In this document: piece after piece, positions 1 through 5,825 of the stretch
Layout of the letters: every line of letters starts with the position of its first letter
Numbering within the stretch: the stretch's first letter is position 1
Source: Bacteroidales bacterium
GTDB taxonomy: Bacteria > Bacteroidota > Bacteroidia > Bacteroidales > Muribaculaceae
Length of the DNA: 8,707 nt
Reading direction: 5' to 3'
Assembly (NCBI GenBank): GCA_004552395.1
Contig: SFOK01000076.1
Span: 1 to 8,707 of the forward strand
Notes under the pieces: model-generated
What the model was told of the DNA's origin: nothing
Database searches by the model: none
Seen by the model: only the letters and a program-made list of their open reading frames with translations
Made by a program: the position numbers and the translations under genes

Positions 1-21
1 AATTTTCCTTACTGACGCTTT

Positions 22-486
22 TCACTTGTCGCGCAGCGCTTCCAGAAGCTGTTCAGCGTGGATCTTCGTCTTGATCTGTTTGGGACCGAAAATGGCGGTG
101 ACAGTGCCGTCGGGGTCCAGAAGGAAAGTGGTGCGCAGCGTACCCATATAGCGGCGTCCGGCGAGTGTTTTCTCGCCCCATACGCCCATAGCCTCCTGCA
201 ACTTATGGTCCGAGTCGGCTATGAGAGTGAACGGAAGCGAGTGTTTGTCGATAAACTTGCGGTGCGACGCTTCCGAGTCGCTGCTCACTCCTATCACGCG
301 ATAACCCTCGGCAGCGAGCGCAGAGATATTGTCGCGCAACGAACAGGCCTCGGCCGTACAGCCCGGCGTGTTGTCCTTGGGGTAAAAATAGAGCACCGTC
401 TTCTCCCCCGCGAGGTCCGACCTCTTCACTTCATTGCCGTCCTGGTCCTTGCCCAGCAGCTCCGGCACCTTCTCACCTATCTTCAT
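22..486 (-). CDS. bcp: Thioredoxin-dependent peroxiredoxin, Bcp/PrxQ type
   Basis: A 154-residue cytoplasmic peroxidase that reduces hydrogen peroxide and organic hydroperoxides using thioredoxin; the length is normal for the BCP/PrxQ family. The active-site block PKDNTPGCTAEAC is plain: Cys43 is the expected peroxidatic cysteine and Cys48, five residues on, the expected resolving cysteine of the intramolecular type. Thr40, Pro41 and Arg118 (in GTLRTTF) complete the usual peroxiredoxin catalytic set. The start ATG begins the conserved MKIGEKVPE segment and follows an A-rich leader without a Shine-Dalgarno site. It lies 21 bp after the stop of the small winged-helix gene on the same strand, so the two are probably co-transcribed. 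Only 21 bases remain before the window edge, so the 3' side cannot be described. Function follows from strong family resemblance. Confidence 0.96.
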   Translation of the reverse strand: MKIGEKVPELLGKDQDGNEVKRSDLAGEKTVLYFYPKDNTPGCTAEACSLRDNISALAAEGYRVIGVSSDSEASHRKFIDKHSLPFTLIADSDHKLQEAMGVWGEKTLAGRRYMGTLRTTFLLDPDGTVTAIFGPKQIKTKIHAEQLLEALRDK

Positions 487-507
487 ATCTGTAGTTATTA
501 TTCTTGT

Positions 508-684
508 TCAGGCTACTGTCCATTTGCAGCGGACCGGGGAGACGATGGCGCCCTCTTTCTTCAGAGCGGCCATTGCTTTGTCCACTACCTTGCGGTCGAG
601 ACCTGTCAGCTCGGCTATCTTGCCTGCATTCAGGGGCTCGCCTGCTTTACGCATTGCCTCGAGTACAATGTTTTTCTCGTCCAT
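508..684 (-). CDS. Small winged-helix DNA-binding protein (58 aa)
   Basis: A 58-residue protein, begins MDEKNIVLEAMRKAGEPLNA and ends VRCKWTVA. It has the look of a minimal winged helix-turn-helix: helix 1 (about 3-14), a GEPLNAGKIAELTGLD turn-helix entry (15-30), a recognition helix rich in Lys, Asp and Ala (31-43), then a short wing holding the motif SPVRCKW. Very small MarR-like helix-turn-helix proteins with this 'AGEPLNAGKIAE...LDRKVVDKAM...SPxRC' pattern occur in bacteria and archaea; their targets are mostly unknown. It is upstream of bcp with a 21-bp gap, so it could regulate bcp or its own operon, perhaps by sensing oxidation through its single Cys53 (inference). The start ATG is preceded by an AT-rich leader, as is usual in Bacteroidetes. 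There is no dimerisation extension beyond the wing, so it must dimerise through the core or act with a partner. Confidence 0.85.
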   Translation of the reverse strand: MDEKNIVLEAMRKAGEPLNAGKIAELTGLDRKVVDKAMAALKKEGAIVSPVRCKWTVA

Positions 685-722
685 CAGTTTTCGTTTTAAT
701 TATTGTTTGTAATTCTGATTGT

Positions 723-730
723 CAAATTTC
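723..730 (-). promoter_or_regulatory. Weak -7 box candidate for the winged-helix/bcp operon
   Basis: On the minus strand GAAATTTG resembles the Bacteroidetes -7 element TAnnTTTG with one mismatch, 38 bp before the winged-helix start codon. No TTTG-like -33 box is visible 19-21 bp upstream. It is the best match I found in the 165-bp gap, which must hold the operon promoter unless dnaK transcripts read through. Confidence 0.25.
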
Positions 731-791
731 CTCCGTCCGCAGCCCGCGCATAAGCGACACTTGCATAAAAGCGGCCGGGGGGCTATATTGA

Positions 792-830
792 GAAAAGAGA
801 ACCGGCCGCAATATGCAGTCGGCTCTTTTC
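792..830 (-). terminator. Hairpin terminator candidate after dnaK
   Basis: An inverted repeat begins about 20 bp past the dnaK stop. The 8-bp arms GAAAAGAG and CTCTTTTC are perfect, and a further five pairs (one G-U) extend the stem inward after a two-base bulge. On the minus strand the 3' arm is the pyrimidine-rich one and is followed by AT-rich sequence, but there is no long uninterrupted U tract. It sits in the right place to separate dnaK from the next operon. Confidence 0.5.
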
Positions 831-849
831 AATTCTATATTTTAATTGG

Positions 850-2754
850 TTACTTCACTTCCTCGAAGTCTACATCCTGCACGTGGTCGCCGTTGTCAGG
901 ACCGGGCTGCTGGGCGCCGGGCTGAGGACCCTGGGCACCGGCCTGTGCGCCGGCGTTCTGTGCGTTGTAGATATCCTGGGCGGCTGCCTGGAAGGCGTCG
1001 TTGAGCTCCTTCTCGGCTGCGTCGATTGCATCTACATTCTGCTCTTTATAAGCTGTGCGCAGCTTCTCGAGAGCGGCCTCTACGGGTGCTTTCTTGTCGG
1101 CGGGTATCTTGTCGTCGAGTTCCTTGAGCTGTTTCTCGGTCTGGAAGATCATGGCGTCGGCCTTGTTGAGCTTGTCGGCTTTCTCCTTGAACTTGCGGTC
1201 GGCCTCCTCGTTCTCCTTGGCCTCGCGGCGCATACGCTCGATCTCCTGATCTGTAAGACCGCTCGAAGCCTCGATACGGATGCTCTGCTCCTTGCCTGTG
1301 GCCTTATCCTTGGCGGATACGTTGAGAATACCGTTGGCATCTACCTCGAATGTAACCTCGATCTGAGGCACACCGCGCGGTGCGGGAGCTATGCCGGTGA
1401 GGTTGAACTCGCCGAGCAGCTTGTCGTCGCTCGCTTTCGAACGCTCGCCCTGGAGCACGCGTACTGTAACCTCGGGCTGATTGTCCACGGCTGTGGAGAA
1501 TGTCTCGCTCTTGCGGGTAGGTATCGTGGTGTTGGCGTCGATCATCTTGGTCATCACGCCGCCGAGGGTCTCGATACCGATCGACAGTGGCACTACATCG
1601 AGCAGAAGCATATCCTTCACATCGCCTGCGAGGACACCGCCCTGGATGGCTGCGCCGATTGCCACAACCTCATCGGGGTTCACACCCTTGTTGGGCTCTT
1701 TGCCGAAAATCTCTTTCACCTTGGCCTGTATGGCGGGGATACGTGTCGAACCGCCCACGAGGATCACCTCGTTGATGTCTGCGGCCGATTTGCCCGCATC
1801 CTGAAGCGCTTTCTGGCAGGGACCGGCCACTGCGTCGATGAGCTGCTCGGCGAGCTGCTCGAATTTGGCGCGTGTGAGGGTCTTGACAAGGTGCTTCGGA
1901 CCTGATGCGGTTGCTGTGATGTAGGGAAGGTTGATCTCTGTCGATGTGGAGCTTGAGAGCTCGATTTTGGCTTTCTCGGCTGCCTCTTTGAGACGCTGCA
2001 TGGCCATAGGATCCTGGCGCAGATCCACGCCCTCCTCTGCCTTGAATTCGTCGGCGAGCCAGCTGATGATTACCTGGTCGAAGTCATCGCCGCCAAGGTG
2101 TGTGTCGCCGTTAGTCGACTTCACCTCAAAGACGCCGTCGCCAAGTTCGAGGATCGAGATATCGAATGTACCGCCGCCGAGGTCGAATACGGCGATGGTC
2201 TGCTCCTTGTCGCTCTTCTCCAGACCGTAAGCAAGCGCTGCGGCTGTAGGCTCGTTGATGATTCGGCGCACTTTCAGGCCCGCGATCTCGCCGGCCTCTT
2301 TGGTGGCCTTACGCTGAGAATCGTCGAAGTAAGCGGGCACGGTGATGATGGCTTCCGTTACCTCTGTACCCAGATAATCCTCGGCTGTCTTTTTCATTTT
2401 CTGGAGAGTCATGGCGCTGATCTCCTGGGGGGTGTAGTCGCGGCCGTCTATGTCGACTTTCGGCATATTGTTCTGGCATACGACTTTATAAGGCACTCGC
2501 TTGATCTCATCGGCTACCTTGTCGCAGGTCTCGCCCATGAAACGTTTGATGGAATAGATGGTACGTGTAGGATTTGTGATTGCCTGGCGCTTTGCCGGGT
2601 CACCCACTTTGCGCTCGCCGCCGTCGACGAATGCTACTACTGAAGGTGTGGTGTTCTTACCTTCGTTGTTGGGTATCACAACGGGGTTCTTGCCTTCCAT
2701 CACAGCTACACAGCTGTTGGTGGTTCCAAGGTCAATTCCAATAATTTTAGCCAT
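850..2754 (-). CDS. dnaK: Molecular chaperone DnaK (Hsp70)
   Basis: A complete 634-residue Hsp70, the cytosolic ATP-driven chaperone that works with DnaJ and GrpE. The nucleotide-binding domain shows GIDLGTTNS (6-14), catalytic-type Lys70, NEPTAAALAYG (167-177), DLGGGTFD (191-198) with the autophosphorylation-type Thr196, and ILVGGSTRIP (331-340). The hydrophobic interdomain linker VKDMLLLDV is at 379-387. The beta-sandwich substrate domain runs to about 500, followed by the helical lid and a low-complexity Gln/Pro/Gly/Ala tail (about 600-620) ending in the acidic DVDFEEVK. The insertion around 237-265 is the form seen in Gram-negative Hsp70s. The ATG begins the canonical MAKIIGIDLG and follows an A-rich leader. 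grpE and dnaJ are not adjacent. A hairpin follows the gene. No CIRCE element is visible; an unusual repeat array lies about 280-340 bp upstream and may control it. Confidence 0.99.
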   Translation of the reverse strand: MAKIIGIDLGTTNSCVAVMEGKNPVVIPNNEGKNTTPSVVAFVDGGERKVGDPAKRQAITNPTRTIYSIKRFMGETCDKVADEIKRVPYKVVCQNNMPKVDIDGRDYTPQEISAMTLQKMKKTAEDYLGTEVTEAIITVPAYFDDSQRKATKEAGEIAGLKVRRIINEPTAAALAYGLEKSDKEQTIAVFDLGGGTFDISILELGDGVFEVKSTNGDTHLGGDDFDQVIISWLADEFKAEEGVDLRQDPMAMQRLKEAAEKAKIELSSSTSTEINLPYITATASGPKHLVKTLTRAKFEQLAEQLIDAVAGPCQKALQDAGKSAADINEVILVGGSTRIPAIQAKVKEIFGKEPNKGVNPDEVVAIGAAIQGGVLAGDVKDMLLLDVVPLSIGIETLGGVMTKMIDANTTIPTRKSETFSTAVDNQPEVTVRVLQGERSKASDDKLLGEFNLTGIAPAPRGVPQIEVTFEVDANGILNVSAKDKATGKEQSIRIEASSGLTDQEIERMRREAKENEEADRKFKEKADKLNKADAMIFQTEKQLKELDDKIPADKKAPVEAALEKLRTAYKEQNVDAIDAAEKELNDAFQAAAQDIYNAQNAGAQAGAQGPQPGAQQPGPDNGDHVQDVDFEEVK

Positions 2755-3032
2755 AGTAAAGTATGTTTTTTTAGTTTTATTTTTCTATCTGCGATGCGCG
2801 TTTCGTCTGCCGGATTGTGGCGCCCGGTGTTTCCTTGCCGGTGCCGCGCTTTCGATTAAGGCTTCCCGAATCGCGGAAGGGAGGTGCGCCGGTTTATCGG
2901 CTCCGTCTTTCCCTTCGCTCTTTGTATTAACAATTCGCGTGCTAAATGTTTCACGCTTAAGACACTTTTTTCTCCCCTCGAAGTTAAATTGTTAAAAATC
3001 AAGCCGAAAAACGTTTATTAACATATCCCTAC

Positions 3033-3095
3033 CTGACATACGGAACGTCTGACACAGTTCTGCCATTTCTCTGCCACACTCCCCTGTTTTGGCAG
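3033..3095 (-). promoter_or_regulatory. TGNCAG repeat array with sigma-54-like promoter upstream of dnaK
   Basis: Read on the minus strand, towards dnaK, there are four direct copies of TGNCAG: TGGCAG at 3076-3071 and 3065-3060, and TGTCAG at 3054-3049 and 3038-3033. The starts step by 11, 11 and 16 bp. A fifth copy, inverted (CTGCCA), lies at 3095-3090. The first pair reads TGGCA-N6-TGGCA and has GG-N10-GC spacing (GG at 3075-3074, GC at 3063-3062), the layout required at -24/-12 by sigma-54. It differs from the TGGCACG-N4-TTGCA consensus at three positions. If used, transcription would start near 3050 and dnaK would have a leader of about 300 nt. The array could instead be an operator for an unknown regulator. 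The repeats are seen directly; their role is inferred. Confidence 0.45.
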
Positions 3096-3114
3096 TTTCG
3101 GGTCCCGGAGCTCG

Positions 3115-3147
3115 CCCTTTTTCCCTTGCCAAATGCCCTCCCCTCCC
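3115..3147 (-). other. Potential G-quadruplex tract after the Pif1-like gene
   Basis: The minus strand carries five G-runs of at least three: GGG-A-GGGG-A-GGG, then a 10-nt loop, GGG, five A, GGG. Any four could form a quadruplex, although the 10-nt loop makes this a relaxed rather than a strict match. The tract lies 32-64 bp past the helicase stop codon, on the strand matching its mRNA. Confidence 0.35.
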
Positions 3148-3178
3148 GGGCCGGACTTGCGCCGCTTAGGCGAGGTGG

Positions 3179-5197
3179 CTATTTCTTCTTGCGTTTGCGC
3201 AGCTTGGCCGCTTTCTCGCGGTTCTCCTGAGCCTCATCCTCGAAACCCATCTCATCAAGCAGATCAGCTATGGCGTCGTAGATACGCGGATCGCGGTCGC
3301 GCCGTTTGAGCGCCGCGCCATACTGGATCAGCGCGTTGGCACAGTCCCCGGCCGCACGCTCGGCCTCGGCTATGGCTATGTTTATCTCCCAGTTGCGGGG
3401 CTGCAGCTTAAGCGCCCGCTTGGCATAATCCACGCCTTGCTCTGCCTGACCGCCGAGCACACTGGCCCGCGAGGCACCGAGCAGAGCGTCGGCGTTGCGG
3501 TCGTCGAAACGGATAGCTTTGCGGAAATTGGCCAGCGCGGGCTCCCAGAGTTCGTCGCCCGACGCAAGGCACTCCCCTCCCATATCCACAAACTCACGGG
3601 CAAGCTGCCGGCGTTCCTTCTCAAGCTCGCCGATGCGCCTCTGAAGCCTGTTTATACGCCCCATAAGCATGGCTATATACCGTCTTATCTCGGGACGTCC
3701 CAACTCGTTGCGGAAGGTGAGCCCCTTGTAGAAATCCTCTATCGCGGCGGCGTAGTCACCGCTATCGGCCGCCTGCTTCGCCTGAACGAAGAGATAGTCG
3801 GCTCGCGCGTCGTTGAGGGCCGAGTCCACGGCGCGCCGGGAGTTGAAGCAGCCGGAAAAACGCACCACCTCGGGGTTAACCCTCACATCGCGGGGCGAGA
3901 TCGGATGGCAGAGACGTATACCTTCGAGCGAGGTGCAGCGTGAGAGCGCCACATACGTCTGACCGCCTGAGAAGGCCCCTCCCTCCATATCTATCACCAC
4001 ATTGTCGAACGTCAGGCCCTGGCTCTTGTGGATCGTCATGGCCCAGGCGGGCTTGACGGGGAACTGTGTGAAGGTGCCTATCACCTGCTCGTCGATGCGT
4101 TTCGTCTCTTCGTTGTAGACATATTTCATGTTCTCCCACACGATCTTGTCGAGCGCGTGGAAGCTGCCGTCCTCGAGCTCTATGCGTATACTGTCGTCGG
4201 TGAGGGCGTGGATCTTGGCGAGCGTGCCGTTCACCCAGCGGCGGTCGGGATCGTTCTTGATCAGAAGAACCTGAGCGCCGACTTTGAGCCGCAGCTCTTT
4301 GTCGGTGGGGAGCAGTTTGTCGGGGAACTCATCGTGCACTGTGCCGCTGTAGACACGCTCTTCGCCGGGCAGACGGTCCATCTCGCGGTCGTTGATGCCG
4401 TCCACTGTCTCGCGGCGCGCTGCCAGTGTCATCACGAACTTGCCGTCGCTGCCTGAGCCGGCTGCAGCCTCTGCTTTGGGTGTATAGCGGGAATTGATCC
4501 GACGGAAATCCTCTGTCGTGGCGCGGTTCTCGCGGAATCGGTCGAGCATCTCCACAAACTCCACGCTCTTCTGGCGGTAGATCTTCCTGAGCTCCACGGC
4601 CACAAGCTCCATATGCTCGTAGACACGGGCGTTGAAGAAGAAGAAATCTTTGTAGGAATAGCTGAGGATGTTGCGGGTCTCGGGAGTGATCACGGGCTCG
4701 AGTTGGAATATGTCGCCCACAAGCAGGAGCTGACAGCCGCCGAACGGCTCGCGGTTGCGACGTACGTTGCGCAGCGCGCGGTCTATGAAGTCGATCATGT
4801 CGGCGCGCACCATCGATATCTCGTCAATGATCACGAGCTCGAGCTCTTTCATGATCTTGATCTTCTCCTTCTTGTATTTGACCTTCTTCCCTATCTTGAG
4901 CAACGAATAGTCGGGGTCGTCGCAGGGCACCGGACGCATCGGCATCTGGAAAAAGGAGTGCATGGTCTGGCCGCCTACGTTCATGGCGGCTATGCCGGTA
5001 GGCGCCAACACCACATATTTTTTTTGGGTGTGCTCGCAGATATAGCGCAGGAAGGTGCTCTTGCCCGAACCGGCCTTACCGGTCAGGAACACCGAGCGGC
5101 GGGTGTTGCGAAGCAGGTTCCAGGCCTGAAGGAATTCAGGATTCAGCAGGTCGATATCTTTGGGCGTCTCTTGCATTGCTGTCTCAGGGCCGGGCAT
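3179..5197 (-). CDS. Pif1-like DNA helicase with C-terminal TPR domain
   Basis: A 672-residue superfamily 1B helicase. The ATPase core carries Walker A GKAGSGKST (40-48, Lys46), the Pif1-style motif Ia APTGIAAMNVGGQTMHSFF (65-83), Walker B IIDEISM (123-129, Asp125/Glu126), motif III GDIFQLEP (161-168), YRQ (207-209), TIHKSQG (388-394) and YVALSRC with Arg420. This combination is typical of Pif1 helicases, which translocate 5'-3' on single-stranded DNA and can unwind G-quadruplexes and R-loops. Beyond about 460 the protein changes: a TPR-like pair (467-499), a charged coiled coil (about 506-536), more TPR-like repeats (537-645) and a Lys/Arg-rich tail. TPRs usually bind protein partners, so this half may dock the helicase (inference). 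The first ATG is used here; Met8 (ATG at 5176) is equally plausible because conserved sequence starts after it. A promoter match lies just upstream. The gene appears monocistronic and intact. Confidence 0.9.
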   Translation of the reverse strand: MPGPETAMQETPKDIDLLNPEFLQAWNLLRNTRRSVFLTGKAGSGKSTFLRYICEHTQKKYVVLAPTGIAAMNVGGQTMHSFFQMPMRPVPCDDPDYSLLKIGKKVKYKKEKIKIMKELELVIIDEISMVRADMIDFIDRALRNVRRNREPFGGCQLLLVGDIFQLEPVITPETRNILSYSYKDFFFFNARVYEHMELVAVELRKIYRQKSVEFVEMLDRFRENRATTEDFRRINSRYTPKAEAAAGSGSDGKFVMTLAARRETVDGINDREMDRLPGEERVYSGTVHDEFPDKLLPTDKELRLKVGAQVLLIKNDPDRRWVNGTLAKIHALTDDSIRIELEDGSFHALDKIVWENMKYVYNEETKRIDEQVIGTFTQFPVKPAWAMTIHKSQGLTFDNVVIDMEGGAFSGGQTYVALSRCTSLEGIRLCHPISPRDVRVNPEVVRFSGCFNSRRAVDSALNDARADYLFVQAKQAADSGDYAAAIEDFYKGLTFRNELGRPEIRRYIAMLMGRINRLQRRIGELEKERRQLAREFVDMGGECLASGDELWEPALANFRKAIRFDDRNADALLGASRASVLGGQAEQGVDYAKRALKLQPRNWEINIAIAEAERAAGDCANALIQYGAALKRRDRDPRIYDAIADLLDEMGFEDEAQENREKAAKLRKRKKK

Positions 5198-5221
5198 CTC
5201 TTAAGGCGGCCTCCCTTTCCG

Positions 5222-5253
5222 CAAAGATACTCATTTTCCTCCTATTCGGCAAC
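5222..5253 (-). promoter_or_regulatory. Bacteroidetes-type promoter for the Pif1-like helicase
   Basis: On the minus strand TATCTTTG (5229-5222) matches the -7 consensus TAnnTTTG exactly. A GTTG box (5253-5250) lies 20 bp upstream, a near match to the -33 TTTG. The predicted start point is around 5212-5217, leaving a leader of only 15-20 nt to the first ATG or about 40 nt to the second. Confidence 0.65.
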
Positions 5254-5376
5254 AATCTCATCTCTTCTGCGGAGAAAAGCCTTAGAAAATGGTGCGAAGC
5301 CGGAGATTTTTTCTGACTGAGACTCAACTTTTTAACCTTAAAATAAGAATTTTTTTGAAAATTTCCGCCTCAAAAA

Positions 5377-5408
5377 TTTGGCAGGTTGCAAAAAAGTCTC
5401 TAACTTTG
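5377..5408 (+). promoter_or_regulatory. Consensus Bacteroidetes promoter for the tRNA operon
   Basis: TTTG (5377-5380), a 20-bp spacer and TAACTTTG (5401-5408) match the primary-sigma consensus TTTG-N19-21-TAnnTTTG perfectly. An AT-rich, A/T-tract segment (about 5330-5376) lies just upstream and may act as an UP-like element. Transcription should begin near 5413-5416, about 60 nt before the first tRNA, so a 5' leader must be removed by RNase P. Confidence 0.85.
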
Positions 5409-5476
5409 CATCGCGTTTGAGGGAGAGACCTCAGCTCCGGAAAGGCGGCGATGCCGGCCCGGGACGCTTTGAAAAT

Positions 5477-5549
<73 letters not shown>

Positions 5550-5582
5550 CTAATCCCGGCCTGTCCGGTACAATCTTTTAAT

Positions 5583-5666
5583 GTCTAGGTGGCGGAATTG
5601 GTAGACGCGCTACTTTGAGGGGGTAGTGAACATTAGTTCGTGTGAGTTCGAGTCTCATCCTGGACA
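5583..5666 (+). tRNA. tRNA-Leu(GAG)
   Basis: A complete 84-nt class II tRNA. The acceptor GTCTAGG pairs with CCTGGAC (one U-G), with discriminator A5666, the leucine identity base. The anticodon stem CTACT/GGTAG (closing T-G pair) encloses TTGAGGG with anticodon GAG at 5617-5619, reading CTC and CTT. The long variable arm has a GAAC/GTTC stem with an ATTA loop, and the T arm is GTGAG-TTCGAGT-CTCAT. CCA is not encoded. It lies 33 nt after tRNA-Gly and is followed at once by a terminator. Confidence 0.97.
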
Positions 5667-5672
5667 CTTCCG

Positions 5673-5715
5673 AAAACTCCGGTTAGCTCTAAATGCTTTC
5701 CGGAGTTTTTCTTTT
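5673..5715 (+). terminator. Rho-independent terminator of the tRNA operon
   Basis: A perfect 10-bp stem (AAAACTCCGG at 5673-5682 against CCGGAGTTTT at 5700-5709) with a 17-nt loop, followed by a T-rich run TTTTTCTTTTT. It begins 6 nt after tRNA-Leu, a classic intrinsic terminator. The A-run on the 5' side could also support termination in the opposite direction. Confidence 0.93.
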
Positions 5716-5807
5716 TATACAATCTCTCCCTGCTGCCGCTTCCCCGCGCCTCTCCCCTCCCGCAGGAAGCAGGGTGTCACGACCGCCGACAGGCTTTCTC
5801 TTTTCTC

Positions 5808-5815
5808 TCTTTTTG
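5808..5815 (+). promoter_or_regulatory. Possible -7 box for the ABC permease
   Basis: TCTTTTTG matches TAnnTTTG except for one base and ends 10 bp before the permease ATG, so transcription from it would give an almost leaderless mRNA. No good -33 box is visible; the 110-bp gap after the tRNA terminator is mainly pyrimidine-rich. Confidence 0.25.
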
Positions 5816-5825
5816 CACATCTCTT

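Larger units (their letters stand above)
2755..3178. other. Long intergenic region / probable dnaK leader
   Basis: No plausible gene lies in these 424 bases. Next to dnaK is an A-rich stretch (about 2755-2787). Beyond it, two potential stems would fall in the dnaK transcript. One pairs GAAGGGA-type arms at 2873-2882 with 2910-2918, with one bulged G and a loop of about 27 nt. The other is a perfect 9-bp inverted repeat, TTAACAATT at 2927-2935 against 2987-2995, enclosing a 5-bp GCGTG/CACGC pair (2937-2941 and 2952-2956). Further upstream lie the TGNCAG repeats (3033-3095) and a G-rich tract (3115-3147), annotated separately. I found no TAnnTTTG box on the minus strand here, and no clear U-tailed terminator for the helicase gene. 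Confidence 0.6.

Noticed and set aside
58..699. 213-codon plus-strand open frame
   Set aside because: It is antisense to bcp and the winged-helix gene, both of which have recognisable protein sequences.
883..1905. 340-codon open frame on the plus strand
   Set aside because: It lies wholly antisense to dnaK, and its Cys/Leu/Gly-rich translation resembles no family; it is a shadow of GC-rich codon use in dnaK.
2919..2956. CIRCE-like heat-shock operator near dnaK
   Set aside because: A GTGCTAA string is present, but the matching TTAGCACTC half-site at nine-base spacing is not.
4613..5320. 235-codon plus-strand open frame
   Set aside because: It is antisense to the Pif1-like helicase N-terminus and runs over its promoter; its composition is that of a reverse-complement shadow.
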